From the NCBI RefSeq assembly GCF_022965805.1, contig NC_133103.1:34009281-34073280 (forward strand): a stretch of DNA of 64,000 bases, written 5' to 3'. A model generated the notes under the pieces. The model made no database searches and had not been told where the DNA came from. It saw only the letters and a list, made by a program, of their open reading frames with translations. This DNA is from Primulina eburnea. Its lineage: Eukaryota; Streptophyta; Magnoliopsida; Lamiales; Gesneriaceae. Of this stretch, positions 37,101 through 49,860 are shown piece after piece. A program made the translations under genes and the position numbers. Each line of letters opens with the position of its first letter. Position 1 is the stretch's first letter.

Positions 37101-38483
37101 CTTTGGGAACACTTTTGCGTGCTATTCTTAAAAAGAACTTGGATTGACATTTCTATGGACTTTATTTTGGGGTTGCCTAGGACTAAGAAGGAGAGGGATT
37201 CTATTTTTGTTGTTGTGGATAGATTCTCTAAGATGGCACATTTTATAGCTTGTCATAAAACCGATGATGCTTCAAACATTGCGGATTTGTTCTTTAGAGA
37301 AGTCGCTAGGTTGCATGGAATGCATAGGACTATTGTTTCTGGTCGTGATGTTAAATTCTTGAGTTACTTTTGGAATACTTTATGGGCTAAACTTGGCACA
37401 AAATTGTTGTTTTCTACTACTTGTCATCCTCAAACGGATGGACAAACTGAAGTTGTCAATAGAACTTTGGGAACACTTTTGCGTGCTATTCTTAAAAAGA
37501 ACTTGGATTGACATTTCTATGGACTTTATTTTGGGGTTGCCTAGGACTAAGAAGGAGAGGGATTCTATTTTTGTTGTTGTGGATAGATTCTCTAAGATGG
37601 CACATTTTATAGCTTGTCATAAAACCGATGATGCTTCAAACATTGCGGATTTGTTCTTTAGAGAAGTCGCTAGGTTGCATGGAATGCCTAGGACTATTGT
37701 TTCTGGTCGCGATGTTAAATTCTTGAGTTACTTTTGGAAGACTTTATGGGCTAAACTTGGCACAAAATTGTTGTTTTCTACTACTTGTCATCCTCAAACG
37801 GATGGACAAACTGAAGTTTTCAATAGAACTTTGGGAACACTTTTGCGTGCTATTCTTAAAAAGAACTTGGATTGACATTTCGATGGACTTTATTTTGGGG
37901 TTGCCGAGGACTAAGAAGGGGAGTGATTTTATTTTGGTTGTTGTGGATAGATTCTCTAAGATGACACATTTTATAGCTTGTCATAAAACCGATGATGCTT
38001 TAAACATTGCGGATTTGTTCTTTAGAGAAGTCGTTAGGTTGCTTGGCATGCCTAGGACTATTATTTCTGGTCGCGATGTTAAATTCTTGAGTTACTTTTG
38101 GAAGACTTTATGGGCTAAACTTGGCACAAAATTGTTGATTTCTACTACTTGTCATCCTCAAACGGATGGACAAACTGAAGTTGTCAATAGAACTTTGGGA
38201 ACACTTTTGCGTGCTATTATTAAAAAGAACTTGGATTGACATTTCTATGGACTTTATTTTGGGGTTACCTACGACTAAGAAGGGGAGGGATTCTATTTTT
38301 GTTGTTGTGGATAGATTCTCTAAGATGGCACATTTTATAGCTTGTCATAAAACCGATGATGCTTCAAACATTGTGGATTTGTTCTTTAGAGAAGTCGCTA
38401 GGTTGCATGGAATGCATAGGACTATTGTTTCTGGTCGCGATGTTAAATTCTTGAGTTACTTTTGGAATACTTTATGGGCTAAA
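31102..38483 (+). repeat. Integrase-derived 364-bp satellite, block 4 (plus)
   Basis: About 20 units. It includes one 337-bp unit (deletion near 31953) and alternating RTKTGRD/GMDS units near 33546 and 34274 (728-bp dimers). A GCATAGG / GAGAGGG / GATTTTATTTTGG series runs from about 34960. At 38483 it is cut in mid-unit (GGGCTAAA) and joins a gypsy integrase fragment without a target duplication. Confidence 0.96.
35690..38482 (+). repeat. Higher-order X-Y-Z-W then X-Y-W monomer series
   Basis: Units start at 35690 (X: GCATAGG, GGTCGTGATG), 36054 (Y: GGAAGAC, TTTTCAAT) and 36418 (Z: GGAGTGATTTTA). W follows at 36782 (GCTTTAAAC, TTGCTTGGC). The series repeats as X 37146, Y 37510, W 37874, then an X-like unit at 38238. 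The second round lacks Z, so the period shortens from 1456 to 1092 bp. Confidence 0.75.
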
Positions 38484-38484
38484 T

Positions 38485-39474
38485 ACTCTTCCAAAACTAG
38501 GAGGTAAATCTGGGGTCACGATCAGACACAATCGACACAGGGACACCGTGAAGTCTAACAATCTCTGCAATGTAATCCTCGGCATACTGATTCATGGAGT
38601 ACGTCGTCTTGACTGGGAGAAAGTGCGCTGACTTGGTCAATCTATCAACAATGACCCAAATAGAATTATAACCTTTCGGCACTCTGGGAAGACCAGTCAC
38701 GAAATCCATCGTAATGTGCTCCCACTTCCACTGAGGAATCGGCAAAGATAGCAATGTCCCAGCAGGTCTCTGATGCTCAATCTTCACCTGCTGACAAGTA
38801 AGGCACTGAGAAATGAACAAAGCAACATCTTTCTTCATACCTGGCCACCAGTAGAGTCGACGAAGATCCTGATACATCTTCGTACTGCCTGGATGAATCG
38901 AATAAGGCGCGGTATGAGCCTCTGTCAAGACGTCTCTACGAATATCGTCGCCAGTAGGAACACAAATACGGCCTCTGAAAGTCACCAATCCATCACCATT
39001 CGAACCAAACTCTGAATTACCCCTCTCCTCAGCTCTAGCTCTCAACTCTAGCAACTGCACATCAGTCGCCTGCTCTCTACGGATCTTGTCTGTCAAAGTA
39101 GATCGAATAACCAACGCTGAAAGACGAGCAATGGTACCTGGAATCACCAGATCAATCTCCTCTCTCTGCAAATCCATCAACAATGGCCTCTGAATCAAAG
39201 AACTCAATGAAGCCCTCGACTTGCGGCTCAAATCATCAGCCACAACGTTCGCCTTCCCTGGGTGATAACTGATCGTCACATCGTAATCCTTGACAAGCTC
39301 TAACCACCTCCTCTGCCGCATGTTGAGCTCTTTCTGCGAAAACAGATACTTCAAGCTCTTGTGGTCTGTGAAGATCTCACACTTTTCGCCATACAGATAA
39401 TGCCTACTAATCTTCAGGGCGAAAACCCCAGCTGCTAGCTCCAAATCGTGTGCGGATAATTCTTCTCATAGTCT
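38485..39474 (-). pseudogene. Ty3/gypsy RNase H - integrase fragment
   Basis: Minus-strand frame 39444-38497 (315 codons). It begins in RNase H ([16 protein letters not shown] start; [11 protein letters not shown] carries an RNase H Asp). The integrase zinc finger follows ([11 protein letters not shown] ... CLTCQQ), then the core start [10 protein letters not shown]. It ends at [12 protein letters not shown], so the catalytic Glu and chromodomain are missing. A frame break near 39452 separates it from upstream RNase H residues. It is truncated by satellite on one side and by a copia insertion at 39475 on the other. With the gag and LTR at 48357-49860 it appears to be one disrupted minus-strand element. 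Confidence 0.9.
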
Positions 39475-41546
39475 TGTTAGAGTAGGTGCACGTCGAGCCA
39501 AGTGTTGGCCGACTGTTCACGATGAAACTCTTTGTATAAACGATCTTTATTTTAATAATATTTGAATTTATTAATTTGGCGCATCTTTATCTTTATACCC
39601 ATGCTAGCTGCATAGATAAAGCCCTTGAATATACAAATAGTAGAAAGAATATGAGATGCTCATATGATGAGTATCATGAAACTCATATTTGTAATACTGT
39701 ATATTCTAAACCGTTCCTAGTCGATTCAGCCGCCACTAAGAAGGATAAAGGCCGCTCGAGTTAGAGACTAGTATCTGCGATGTGAGTACCATGTTTCATT
39801 GGTAGGGGACATTGTGATGTCCGAACATGCAGATAGGTGCTCCTTGTAGAGTGCACTGAACAACCCTCCATAAAAGTACTTTCCAAGTGGTTCTCACTTA
39901 TCGAGTGGAATAGTCCTGGTTTATGGTTGTACAGAATTAGTCCTTATGACCCGGGACAACATTGAGACTCTATGTGCTAGCGTTTCACTTTGACTTGTTT
40001 ACCGACTCTTATGGGGTCATTAGGTGGCAAGGTTGGGTGTTACGGCGAAACATATAGGAGTCAATGCATTGTAGTCGGGGATTCACCGCTTACCTACGGG
40101 TATGGATATCCTATGTGTTTTTCATGTATGTGTGGGTTGAAATCTCTGATCAGAGTATGGTGGTAATTATGAAAGGGGTTTCATAGATTACACCATCGAT
40201 GCAACCACGACATGACACATAGTATCGATTCATTGACAACTCTCGATAAACCAATAGTTGTCGAATCGGTCGGGATATATGAGTTGAAAGGGACCGTACT
40301 GTACGCTAACCATAATTGAATGGTTCTTGCAGGCACTATCATGTGATACCTAGGGAATCACGTAAGCGATGCTGCTAGGCGTTTAACGTGATTGGTTGGG
40401 TACTATCAGACTTGAGTTCTGACGTTCTTACTATCAAGGAGTTGATAAGTAAGAATGGAGCAATTGGGGTATGCTCGAATAAGGACATGTTTAGTCCGAA
40501 TCACATAGAGATGTGAACCCACGGCTAGTTGTATCAATGAACCATTGAGGGCCACACAAGTACTGGCTTTGTAAATCACGATGAGAAATAAAATAGTTCA
40601 ATGTGTTGAACGGCTTATAAATGTGTTTATAAGCGTTAAGAAAAATAGAAGTATGACTTCTAAGAGAGAAATATAAATTTTAATTTATGGAAGTGTTCCT
40701 AAGATTAAAATTTGGCCAAGTAAATAATGTAGTCGAAAATTGTGATTTTCATAAACATTATTGGGGACTAAATTAAATTAATTCAAGTGTTGAATTAATT
40801 AAACACTAGTGGACCTAGTAGAGTCCAAATAATTAAAAATAATTCAAGTGTTGAATTAATAATATTGAGTCTAGTAGAGCTCAATTAAAATAATTATTTA
40901 ACTAGTGGGACTTGAATAAATTCAAGTAGTATTTAATTAATCTCAAATGTGTTTGAGATAATTAAAATTTAGTCCATGGTTTTTAATGTGTTAGAAACCA
41001 TATAATATATGTGAGACATGCTAGGGTTTGCATGCTTGGGAGTTGAAGAGACTTTGAATACTTTTTAATAAAATAATGCATGGTATGGGGAACAATTTTT
41101 TCCACTTTTCCCACACCCAAGTCTAGACTTCACTCCCTCATTCTTGCATCTCTCCTTGGCCGAATTCCTCTCCCAAAATTCTCTCAAAATTTTTCTTTTT
41201 TTGTTCTTCAAGTCTTGGAGAATAAAAGTCCTCTCATTGAAAAATCTTCTTGCTTTTCTAGTGCAAAGTAAGAAGGGATTTACATTGCTTGTGGTGGGCT
41301 CAATTTTTGGAGTTGGAGGAGGAGCTTGTAGATTGCCAACCTTCAAGAGCTAAAGTGTTTACACTTTAGTTGGAGCCACACATCAACCTCAAGGGGTTGA
41401 TAGGTAAATCTCTAAACATCCTATGTTTGATGTTTTTGATTTTGTAAATATTACACAAAGAAATCTAGGTGGCCGAAAATATGAGCTAGAAAATAAAATT
41501 TTTGACTTCCGTTGCGTTTCCGGCCACCGTAACCGGTCCGCTTTCA
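39475..41546 (+). repeat. Copia 5' LTR (2072 bp)
   Basis: It runs from TGTTAGAGTAGG to CGCTTTCA. Short frames inside, such as a 62-codon one at 39576-39764 repeated at 29035 and 47459, are copied with the LTR and show no domain. AT-rich direct repeats (AATTCAAGTGTTGAATTAATT type) lie near 40785-40860. Confidence 0.9.
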
Positions 41547-41548
41547 AG

Positions 41549-41560
41549 TGGTATCCGAGC
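41549..41560 (+). promoter_or_regulatory. Copia primer binding site (variant)
   Basis: TGGTATCCGAGC, two bases after the LTR, matches the iMet primer TGGTATCAGAGC with one mismatch (C for A). The same variant is at 31005-31016, so it is a family trait. Confidence 0.8.
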
Positions 41561-43360
41561 TATGGTTACGGTTTTTGTGTAATATTTGCATAATATTATG
41601 TTGAGATCGATTTCTAACCGTTTGAGATTTTGTGTGCAATAAAAACATCAAGGACGAAATTTTGATGCAAAACAAAAAAAAAAAAAAAAATTTTTCGGGC
41701 AGCCGAGGGGCTGCCCGAGGGGCCTGCCCGAAAATTTCGGGCAGCCGAGGGGCAGCCCTTTAATGCAGTTTTTTAAAATAAAAAAAAAAATTTTTTTTTT
41801 GTTACCGGAATCCGGCGACGGAGCTCCGGCGACGGCGATGACGGCTAGGGTTTCCAAAAGTGTTTTGGATAATCTTAGTGTCATGGGCCTTGAGATGTTG
41901 GGCCATTGGATGACCAACATATTTTGTGAAATTTAAATAGGCCAAAGTATTTTTGGTGAAAAATGAATTTTGGGCCCTTAAGTTTAAATTTACAATTGTT
42001 GCACATATTTTCTCATAAAATAAATAATTGAAGTAGGACTTTGATTATTTATAGTAAATTGTGATTTACAAGAAATTCGATTATAAATAAATTAATTTGA
42101 AAGTAGACAAAGGTGTTTGTATACTTTGTTAATTTAATTTATAATTGTGGCGGTTAGTGATTGGATCAAGATATATAATATTGGATCAATTAATTATAGT
42201 GATAATTAATTGATGGTGTATGATATGTGATATTGTGCATGAAGGATGATCAAAAGCCCAAGCCCAATTTTCTAGGTGTATGCTAGGATATTTGTGTTGT
42301 ATGATTGTAATAATTATCAATTTAAAGTGGGCTTGGTTTATGGCCCGTTCCCACCCCCATGAGATGTATCCCTATGTGCCATGGATATTTAATTGTAAAT
42401 ATTAGAATAGTGGAAGATCAAGATTGGAAGATGGTGGCCTTGGTGATTATGAAGATCGAAGACATGTAATATTGGATGCTAATGTAATAATTTAGTTGCA
42501 TTGCATCCCGTGCATTTACCTTAGGATTGGACCTAGGCCCGTGTTTAGCTCACACGGGCCATTAGAACTTGGGGCGATTGATCATCCTTGTATTGTTTTC
42601 TATTTATAATATATGCATGATATGTTATAAATAATGAGTATGTGCGTTATTATTATTATAATAACAAAGTTGCATAAATCCGGCAAACATACGATCAAAC
42701 ATGGCGAGCTTTTAAAAATAAAATTAATGATGAGACCTTTCAAAATTAAAAAACCCTCATTTTGAATAAGATTCAAAATTAATATCAAGTCCGAAAAGGG
42801 GAATTATAAATTTGTTTATAATTTCCTTGTCTTCCATCGACAATGGGTGCATGATGAACGCTACCCGTACTCGGGGCTCGGCTCAGATAATTGAGGGGGT
42901 CCTGGGTGCCGGAAAGCTGTGACATCCATTGACATAGTGATGTGAACTACATGGAACTCCCATGACTTCGGCTCAGATAATTGAGGGAACTCATGGCGAC
43001 CGTCCATTAAGGTTCAACATCGATGGGTAAGGCTTGACACGTAAAGATGAACGACGTCTATAATGGGTCCTAATCAAACGTGTGACAAAAGTTTACGTTA
43101 AGGGTTGCATTGTGATGCAATTGGGAAACTACCTTTTAGGAATTGTGATTGGCTGTATAATCGGGATCATAATTCACTAATTGGACCTTACGTGCCTACT
43201 GAGGAAAGAAGTTTCCCGTTTTCACTAGAGGGTAGTGAAAATGTCAAAACAGTGGGAGCGATTATTTATAAAGTAAAAGTCCAAACTTTATATCTTATTA
43301 AATATTTTGAAATAGTCATTAACATTTATCTGTTTTACTTTTCAGTACAAATCTGTGACA
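41561..43360 (+). other. Copia untranslated leader with GC hairpins
   Basis: About 1.8 kb without credible coding. It includes A and T runs near 41670-41810, GC-rich inverted repeats (41696-41758), and AT-rich sequence to about 42840. A GGCTCAGATAATTGAGG motif near 42878-42894 recurs near 42970. The start codon at 43361 follows. The length is large for a copia leader. Confidence 0.7.
41696..41758 (+). other. Leader hairpin CGGGCAGCC-GAGG-GGCTGCCCG and partial copy
   Basis: A perfect 9-bp stem with a GAGG tetraloop at 41696-41717, followed by a related GGGCAGCCGAGGGGCAGCCC copy at about 41739-41758. It lies about 140 bp downstream of the primer site, where retroelement RNAs often carry packaging or dimerisation structures. 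Function is inferred only from position. Confidence 0.6.
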
Positions 43361-46300
43361 ATGTCATCAATTCGCAACCCGTTTTCGGTTATTCTCGAAA
43401 AACACGTTCTAACCGGACCTAACTATATCACTTGGCTAAGAAATTTAAAGATCGTCCTAAACTCGGAGAGAATCGCATACACACTGACTGAGTCGCCCCC
43501 TGATGAGGCTCCGACTGACTGCAGTCCCGAGGAACTGTAGACCTACAAGGATTGGTGCGACCATGACTTGAAGGCAAGTGTTACATGCAGGCTTCGATGA
43601 ACGATGAGCTGCAAAGGCGATTCGAGGATGCAAAGAATGCTGCTGACATTCATTTGCACCTCAAGGAGCTCATCGGTGAGCAAACTCGACCTTTGAGGCA
43701 TGCCACAGTAAAGGAGCTCATCACTTTACGCATGCGAGATGGGACTTCGGTCCATGAGCATGGCCTAAAGTTGATTGGGCTCGTGGACAAGCTCGTGGGC
43801 ATGGATTTGATCTTGCCATCAGAGTTGACCACGGATGTGCTACTGTTGTCACTGCCTAGATCTTTCGATCCTTTTGTCGTGAACTTCAATATGAACAAGC
43901 TCGAGCCCAGCCTTGAAGAGTTGGTGAACATGCTTGTGACCTTTGAGTCCACCATCAAGAAGGAGAAGTCGGTTCTTTATGTGGGCTCTTCATCTGGCAC
44001 GAAGACCGGTCCACATGGGAAGGGAAAGAAGCGTTCTTTCCAGCGCCCCAAGAAGAGCGAGCCCTTGAAGAGGCAGACTCCGAGTCCCGTAGTGGCAGCT
44101 GCGCTAGCCAAGGCTGAGAAGGCTGTTGACATCTGTCACCACTGCAAGAAGCCTGGACATTGGAGGCGTAACTGCAGGGAATATCTTGCGCAGAAGGGTT
44201 CTGGCAAAGGTATGTTCTACATTGAAGTGAATATCTCCATTAACTCTACTTCTTGGGTATTGGATACCGGCTGTGGCTCACATCTCTGTAATGATTTGCA
44301 GGTGATGGGAAGAAGTAGGAAGCTCAGGGAAGGTGAGACCTTCTTGAGGTTGGGCAATGGAGCAAGGGTTGCTGCCAAGGCTGTGGGAGATATTTATTTA
44401 TGTTTGAACAATGATTTTAATTTGGTTTTAAGAGATGTTTTATTTGTACCAGACTTGATCAAAAACATTATTTCCATTCCTATGCTTGATATCGATGGAT
44501 TTTCTTGTTTATTTTGCAAAGGTGTTTGCAATATTTACAAGAATGAATGTTTAGTTGGTACCAGTGAACTTGAAAACAATCTCTACACCTTAAAATTAAA
44601 AGATATTCCACTTAACAATGTCCAAACAATAACAACAACAAATAAGCGCAAACAAGATATTCTTAATTCGGCACAATTATGGCATGCTCGATTAGGTCAT
44701 ATATCCCTAAGAAGGATGAACAAGTTAGTGGGAGTTGGCATGTTTGATATGTCCGATATTAATGCTATCACGACTTGTGAATCCTGTCTAAAAGGAAAGA
44801 TGACCAAAATTCCCTTTAAGGGCCATGCCCATTGTAGATGGTTCAGCCACGCCCGGTGCCACGAAATGATTGAGAACTACGACCGAGCCAAAGGGTTATT
44901 GGATTTGATCCATACCGATGTGTGCGGTCCGCTTAGCATCACCACTAAGCATGGACATTCTTACTTCATCACCTTTACCGATGACCATTCGAGGTATGGG
45001 TATGTGTATTTGATGAAATACAAGTCTGAAGCCTTTGAAAGGTTCAAAGAATTCAGAAGTGAAGTAGAGAAACAATTGGGACGAAGCATCAAGACACTTC
45101 GATCGGATCGAGGTGGTGAGTACTTGAGTGCCGAGTTCCAAGAGTATCTTAGAGAGAATGGGATTCTCTCGCAGTGGACTCCGCCCGCTACACCGCAGTT
45201 GAATGGTGTTTCGGAGCATCGTAACCGGACTTTGATGGATATGGTTCGGTCTATGATGGGGTTCACGGAGTTGCCGCCATCTTTTTGGGGATATGCGCTT
45301 GAGACAGCGGCACTGTTGTTGAACCATGTCCATACAAAAGCAGTTGATAAGACACCATATGAGATATGGATGGGTAAGCCACCCAAACATTCTTATTTTA
45401 GAATATGGGGGTGCCCTGCTTATGTGAAGCAGGCAGTGGGAGATAAATTGGACTGTCGATCCATTTTATGCTACTTTGTGGGATATCCAAGGAATTCAGC
45501 TGGATATTATTTCTATCATCCTCAAGAAACAAAGGTGTTTGTTTCTAGGAACGCAACCTTTTTGGAAAGGGAATTTCTATTGGATAGAAAAGGCAAGATG
45601 ATAGAACTCGAAGAGGTTCGAGAGACACCCACAGTTGTAAAACCCACACCCGAGAAGCCAAGTGAGGAGATACAAGCTCCTAGAAGAACCGAGAGAGTCT
45701 CGAGACCACCTGTGAGGTATGGTCTGCTTCTTGAAGAGGGCCATGATGAGCCTAATCTTGGATGTGATCCAAGGACCTTCAAGGAAGCATTATCTGATGC
45801 CGATTCATCCAAATGGCTTGAAGCAATGGAATCTGAGATGAATTCCATGCATTCGAACCAAGTGTGGAATCTCGTGGATCCACCTGAGGGAATTGTTCCT
45901 ATAGGGTGTAAATGGATTTACAAGAGGAAACTTGGGGCGGATGGGAAGGTATTGACCTTCAAGGCGCGACTGGTTGCAAAAGGGTATACTCAAAGGCAAG
46001 GTGTTGACTATGAGGAAACGTTTTCTCCAGTTGCGATGTTCAAGTCCATTAGGATTTTGCTAGCCATAGCTGCATGGTATGACTATGAGATATGGCAGAT
46101 GGATGTCAAGACTGCCTTCCTTAATGGGGATATTAAGGAAGAGATTTACATGTCTCAACCCGAAGGGTTTACATCTATCGGAAGTGAGCATATGGTATGC
46201 AAACTTCAAAGATCTATTTATGGTCTTAAGCAGGCATCTAGGAGCTGGAACCTCAGATTCGATAGTACAATCAAAGAGTTTGGTTTTACTAAGAATCCTG

Positions 46301-47343
46301 AGGAACCCTGTGTGTATAAGAAGGTCAGTGGGAGTGCTGTGACATTCCTTGTTCTTTATGTTGATGACATTCTACTCATTGGGAATGATGTAGGAATGTT
46401 GCAATCAACAAATATATGGTTAGCAAGTAAGTTCTCAATGCAGGACTTGGGTGAAGCATCTTTTGTATTGGGAATACAGATTTATAGAGATAGATCAAAA
46501 AGATTGCTTGGTCTCACCCAGTCCACATACATTGATACCATCGTGAAGCGGTTCTCGATGGACGAGTCCAAGAAAGGACATCTACCAATGTGTCATGGCG
46601 TGTCCCTATCCAAGTCTATGTCTCCCAAGACTGATGCAGAGATAGCGGCGATGACACGTATTCCGTATGCTTCGGCTATTGGTAGCATCATGTATGGGAT
46701 GATATCTACACGTCCTGACGTGGCTTTTGCACTAAGTGTAGTGAGTAGATATCAATCCAACCCTGGTCTTCCACACTGGAAAGCTGTGAAAGACATCCTC
46801 AAGTATTTGAGAAGGACCAATAAGTTGTTCTTGGTCTATGGGGGTGGAGAACTGAAATTGGAAGGCTATACCGACTCTAGCTTCCAAAGCGATGTTGATG
46901 ACTCGAAGTCAACCTCCGGATTCATATTCATGCTCAATGGTGGTGCTGTCTCTTGGAAGAGTTCCAAGCAAGACAGTACTACGGATTCCACCACTGAGGC
47001 AGAATACATTGCTGCATCGGCTGCAGCAAAGGAGGCCGTTTGGATTAGGAATTTCGTCCAAGAGTTGGGCGTCATTCCAAATGGAGTTGCTCCTATCCCG
47101 GTGATGTGTGACAACACGGTAGCCATAGCTCAGGCGAAGGAGCCAAGGTCTCATCAGAAGTCCAAACACGTATTGAGAAAGTACCACATCCTCAGAGAGA
47201 TCGTGGAAAGAGGAGATGTCACGATTGACAAAGTCGGCTCCACAGATAATGTTGCTGATCCACTAACTAAGCCTTTACCAGGACCATCATTCGAGAAGCA
47301 TCGCGAATCAATGGGTCTAAAGAATATAGGTAGTTGGCTCTAG
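43361..47343 (+). pseudogene. Ty1/copia gag-pol polyprotein, pol intact, gag with stop and frameshift
   Basis: Order Gag-PR-IN-RT-RNase H, typical of Ty1/copia. The start at 43361 reads MSSIRNPFSVILEK, then meets TAG at 43538-43540 (related elements have Glu). A one-base loss near 43577 shifts the frame. From 43585 the frame is open for 1252 codons. In that numbering: zinc knuckle CHHCKKPGHWRRNC starts at C184; protease DTG at 227-229; integrase triad D445, D508, E544 (X35 between the last two); RT YVDD at 925-928. RNase H acidic residues are D1097, E1138 and D1176. All catalytic residues are present, so pol decay is minimal and only the Gag N-terminus is damaged. A purine tract follows the stop by four bases. 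Confidence 0.95.
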
Positions 47344-47347
47344 TGCA

Positions 47348-47357
47348 AGTGGGAGAT
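47348..47357 (+). promoter_or_regulatory. Copia polypurine tract
   Basis: AAGTGGGAGA followed at once by TTGTTAGAGT, where the LTR begins at 47358. This is the standard copia arrangement. Confidence 0.85.
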
Positions 47358-48356
47358 TGTTAGAGTAGGTGCACGTCGAGCCAAGTGTTGGCCGACTGTT
47401 CACGATGAAACACTTTGTATAAACGATCTTTATTTTAATAATATTTGAATTTATTAATTTGGCGCATCTTTATCTTTATACCCATGCTAGCTGCATAGAT
47501 AAAGCCCTTGAATATACAAATAGTAGAAAGAATATGAGATGCTCATATGATGAGTATCATGAAACTCATATTTGTAATACTGTATATTCTAAACCGTTCC
47601 TAGTCGATTCAGCCGCCACTAAGAAGGATAAAGGCCGCTCGAGTTAGAGACTAGTATCTGCGATGTGAGTACCATGTTTCATTGGTAGGGGACATTGTGA
47701 TGTCCGAACATGCAGATAGGTGCTCCTTGTAGAGTGCACTAAACAACCCTCCATAAAAGGACTTTCCAAGTGGTTCTCACTTATCGAGTGGAATAGTCCT
47801 GGTTTATGGTTGTACAGAATTAGTCCTTATGACCCGGGACAACATTGAGACTCTATGTGCTAGCGTTTCACTTTGACTTGTTTACCGACTCTTATAGGGT
47901 CATTAGGTGGCAAGGTTGGGTGTTACGGCGAAACATATAGGAGTCGATGCATTGTAGTCGGGGATTCACCGCTTACCTACGGGTATGGATATCCTATGTG
48001 GTTTTCATGTATGTGTGGGTTGAAATCTCTGATCAGAGTATGGTGGTAATTATGAAAGGGGTTTACACCATCGATGCAACCACGACATGACACATAGTAT
48101 CGATTCATTGACAACTCTCGATAAACCAATAGTTGTCGAATCGGTCGGGATATATGAGTTGAAAGGGACCGTACTGTACGCTAACCATAATTGAATGGTT
48201 CTTGCAGGCACTATCATGTGATACCTAGGGAATCACGTAAGCGATGCTGCTAGGCGTTTAACGTGATTGGTTGGGTACTATCAGACTTGAGTTCTGACGT
48301 TCTTACTATCAAGGAGTTGATAAGTAAGAATGGAGCAATTGGGGTATGCTCGAATA
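47358..48356 (+). repeat. Copia 3' LTR, truncated
   Basis: It matches 39475 onward and stops after GCTCGAATA. There the 5' LTR continues with AGGACATG, but this copy joins gypsy gag. About half the LTR is missing. Confidence 0.92.
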
Positions 48357-48753
48357 CATCAACTCCAACTTTCTTGGCATTCCACCAGATACGGGCAGCC
48401 TTAACCAACATGAAAATAGCACAACTGATCCTATCTTTGTCCTCGTAATGCAGATGATCGAAGATCGCCTCTAAAGCCTTGACCCACTCGACAGCAACTA
48501 AAGGATCGGTGCTCCCTGAAAACTCTGGTGGATCCATTCTCTTGAAAGCAGAAAAGACGGCATCGGTGCCAACTGCCTGAGCTACTGGAACTCTACCTTG
48601 CCCTCTACCTTGGCCAGTACCTTGCATACGAATGAGCTGCTGAATCTGTTCGCTATGCACCTTGGCCTGCTCCTTAAGCAACTTGCCGAACTCGCCGACA
48701 ACTCTCGAGGAAGAACTATCCTCACCCTCGGTCGCCTTACTCTTAGGAGGCAT
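48357..48753 (-). pseudogene. Ty3/gypsy Gag N-terminal fragment
   Basis: Minus-strand frame starting MPPKSKATEGEDSSSS at 48753. About 132 codons include FSGSTDPLVAVEWVKALEAIF and ARIWWNAKK, features of the retrotransposon Gag capsid family. It ends where the truncated copia LTR begins at 48356. It lies about 120 bp inside the primer site at 48871-48882, so the start is the natural Gag start of the minus-strand element. No zinc knuckle remains. Confidence 0.9.
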
Positions 48754-48870
48754 ACTCTACAATGGGCTCACAAAAGACATATCAATATATATAACAATGG
48801 ATAGATGCAAGAAAACATACCCGGACAGTTGAAAGTAGACGAAGTCATATGCATTGGTCCGAAGAACACC

Positions 48871-48882
48871 GCTCTGATACCA
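48871..48882 (-). promoter_or_regulatory. tRNA-iMet primer binding site (minus gypsy)
   Basis: The minus strand reads TGGTATCAGAGC, five bases from the LTR beginning at 48888. Confidence 0.9.
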
Positions 48883-48887
48883 CTAAA

Positions 48888-49860
48888 TGTGACACCCTGA
48901 CCCGTTACGATTAAAATACAGCGGAATTTAAAATTTTATTTCAAATATGGAAGGAGTTTCAAAATACATTTCATAAAATGTTTACAAAATAAATACATGA
49001 TCATTCAAATGATATACAAAATACAAAACAATCATTCTTATGATCATGTCCCAAAATATTTGCAAAATAATCTTCCTTCCAACGGTGTATGCATATGACC
49101 CCCATCCACGATCACTGTCCTGGTCGGTCACTCTTATCTGCATCACATGAAATAACTGAAATGAGAATAAATCTCAGCAAGTGGAACTCTACATAGCAAT
49201 GATACATAGTATACTCTGTAAAACATGGCTTTGAAATCATAAATACCATCAACTCTGAAACATGAATAACGTAGCAATAACTGTAGCAATAGCATATCAA
49301 TAAGATAGCAATAGCATATCAAAGGTAGGAAGCAAAAGAAATGGAGGAAAACCCTTGGAATTGAGAGGAAATCTCGAAATGGAGAAGAGGATAAGGTAAG
49401 GTATGGCCAAAAACTCCCAAAAAGCAACTAAATATCTCGCCCATACTTACACCGCGGGTGCGGTCACACAAGCACCGCGGGTGCGCTAAGCTCACGGCAT
49501 TCCAACAAAATTCCCATGCACGATCACCGCGGGTGCGGTGCTACAATTACCGCGGGTGCGGTGCTTACACTGCCGCGGGTGCGGTGTCCTCACGGTAAAA
49601 CCATCAAAATCCAACATAAATGACCGCGGGTGCGGTCCTTGCAAGGGTGCGGGAGCGGTACCACTTCGGCCAAGAACAAACCAAGGCAACTGAAAATCGA
49701 ACCGAAACACTGAAACGAACAACCAACAACATCTAATACCTCAAGACAACAATAACCAATAATACTATGGCCCAAAACACAACTCTAAACATCTAAATCA
49801 TAAAACCCAATAAACACAATAAAGCTTAAACCGTACCGTACACCGGGCTCGGCTATTACA
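48888..49860 (-). mobile_element. Ty3/gypsy 5' LTR with internal deletion (973 bp, minus)
   Basis: Plus-strand ends TGTGACACCC and GGCTATTACA match the family at 15084-16691. About 635 bp are missing: sequence jumps near 49320 from the AGCAATAGC tract to AAAGGTAGGAAGC, equivalent to 16134. The palindrome cluster and the sequence near the TATA-like site are kept. Confidence 0.9.
49451..49660 (-). repeat. ACCGCGGGTGCGGT palindrome cluster
   Basis: Seven or so copies, including 49451, 49473, 49525, 49549, 49571 and 49622, plus a degenerate one near 49645. Spacing and order resemble 16264-16491 but the individual bases differ. Confidence 0.82.

Larger units (their letters stand above)
39475..48356 (+). 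mobile_element. Ty1/copia element, nearly complete, 3' LTR truncated
   Basis: 5' LTR 39475-41546, primer site 41549, long leader, gag-pol 43361-47343, purine tract and 3' LTR 47358-48356 (999 of about 2070 bp). It inserted into a minus-strand Ty3/gypsy element: gypsy RNase H lies left and gypsy gag right. The gypsy RT/protease and the copia LTR end between them are gone, so a later deletion removed both. The LTRs are nearly identical over the shared part, apart from an ~11-bp deletion near 48063 and scattered substitutions. The left flank is AGTCT; no right copy remains. Confidence 0.93.

Noticed and set aside
16692..39474. A single gypsy element split into 16692-17746 and 38485-39474
   Set aside because: Both pieces contain the region around SDRDPRF with several mismatches, so they are two copies of one family.
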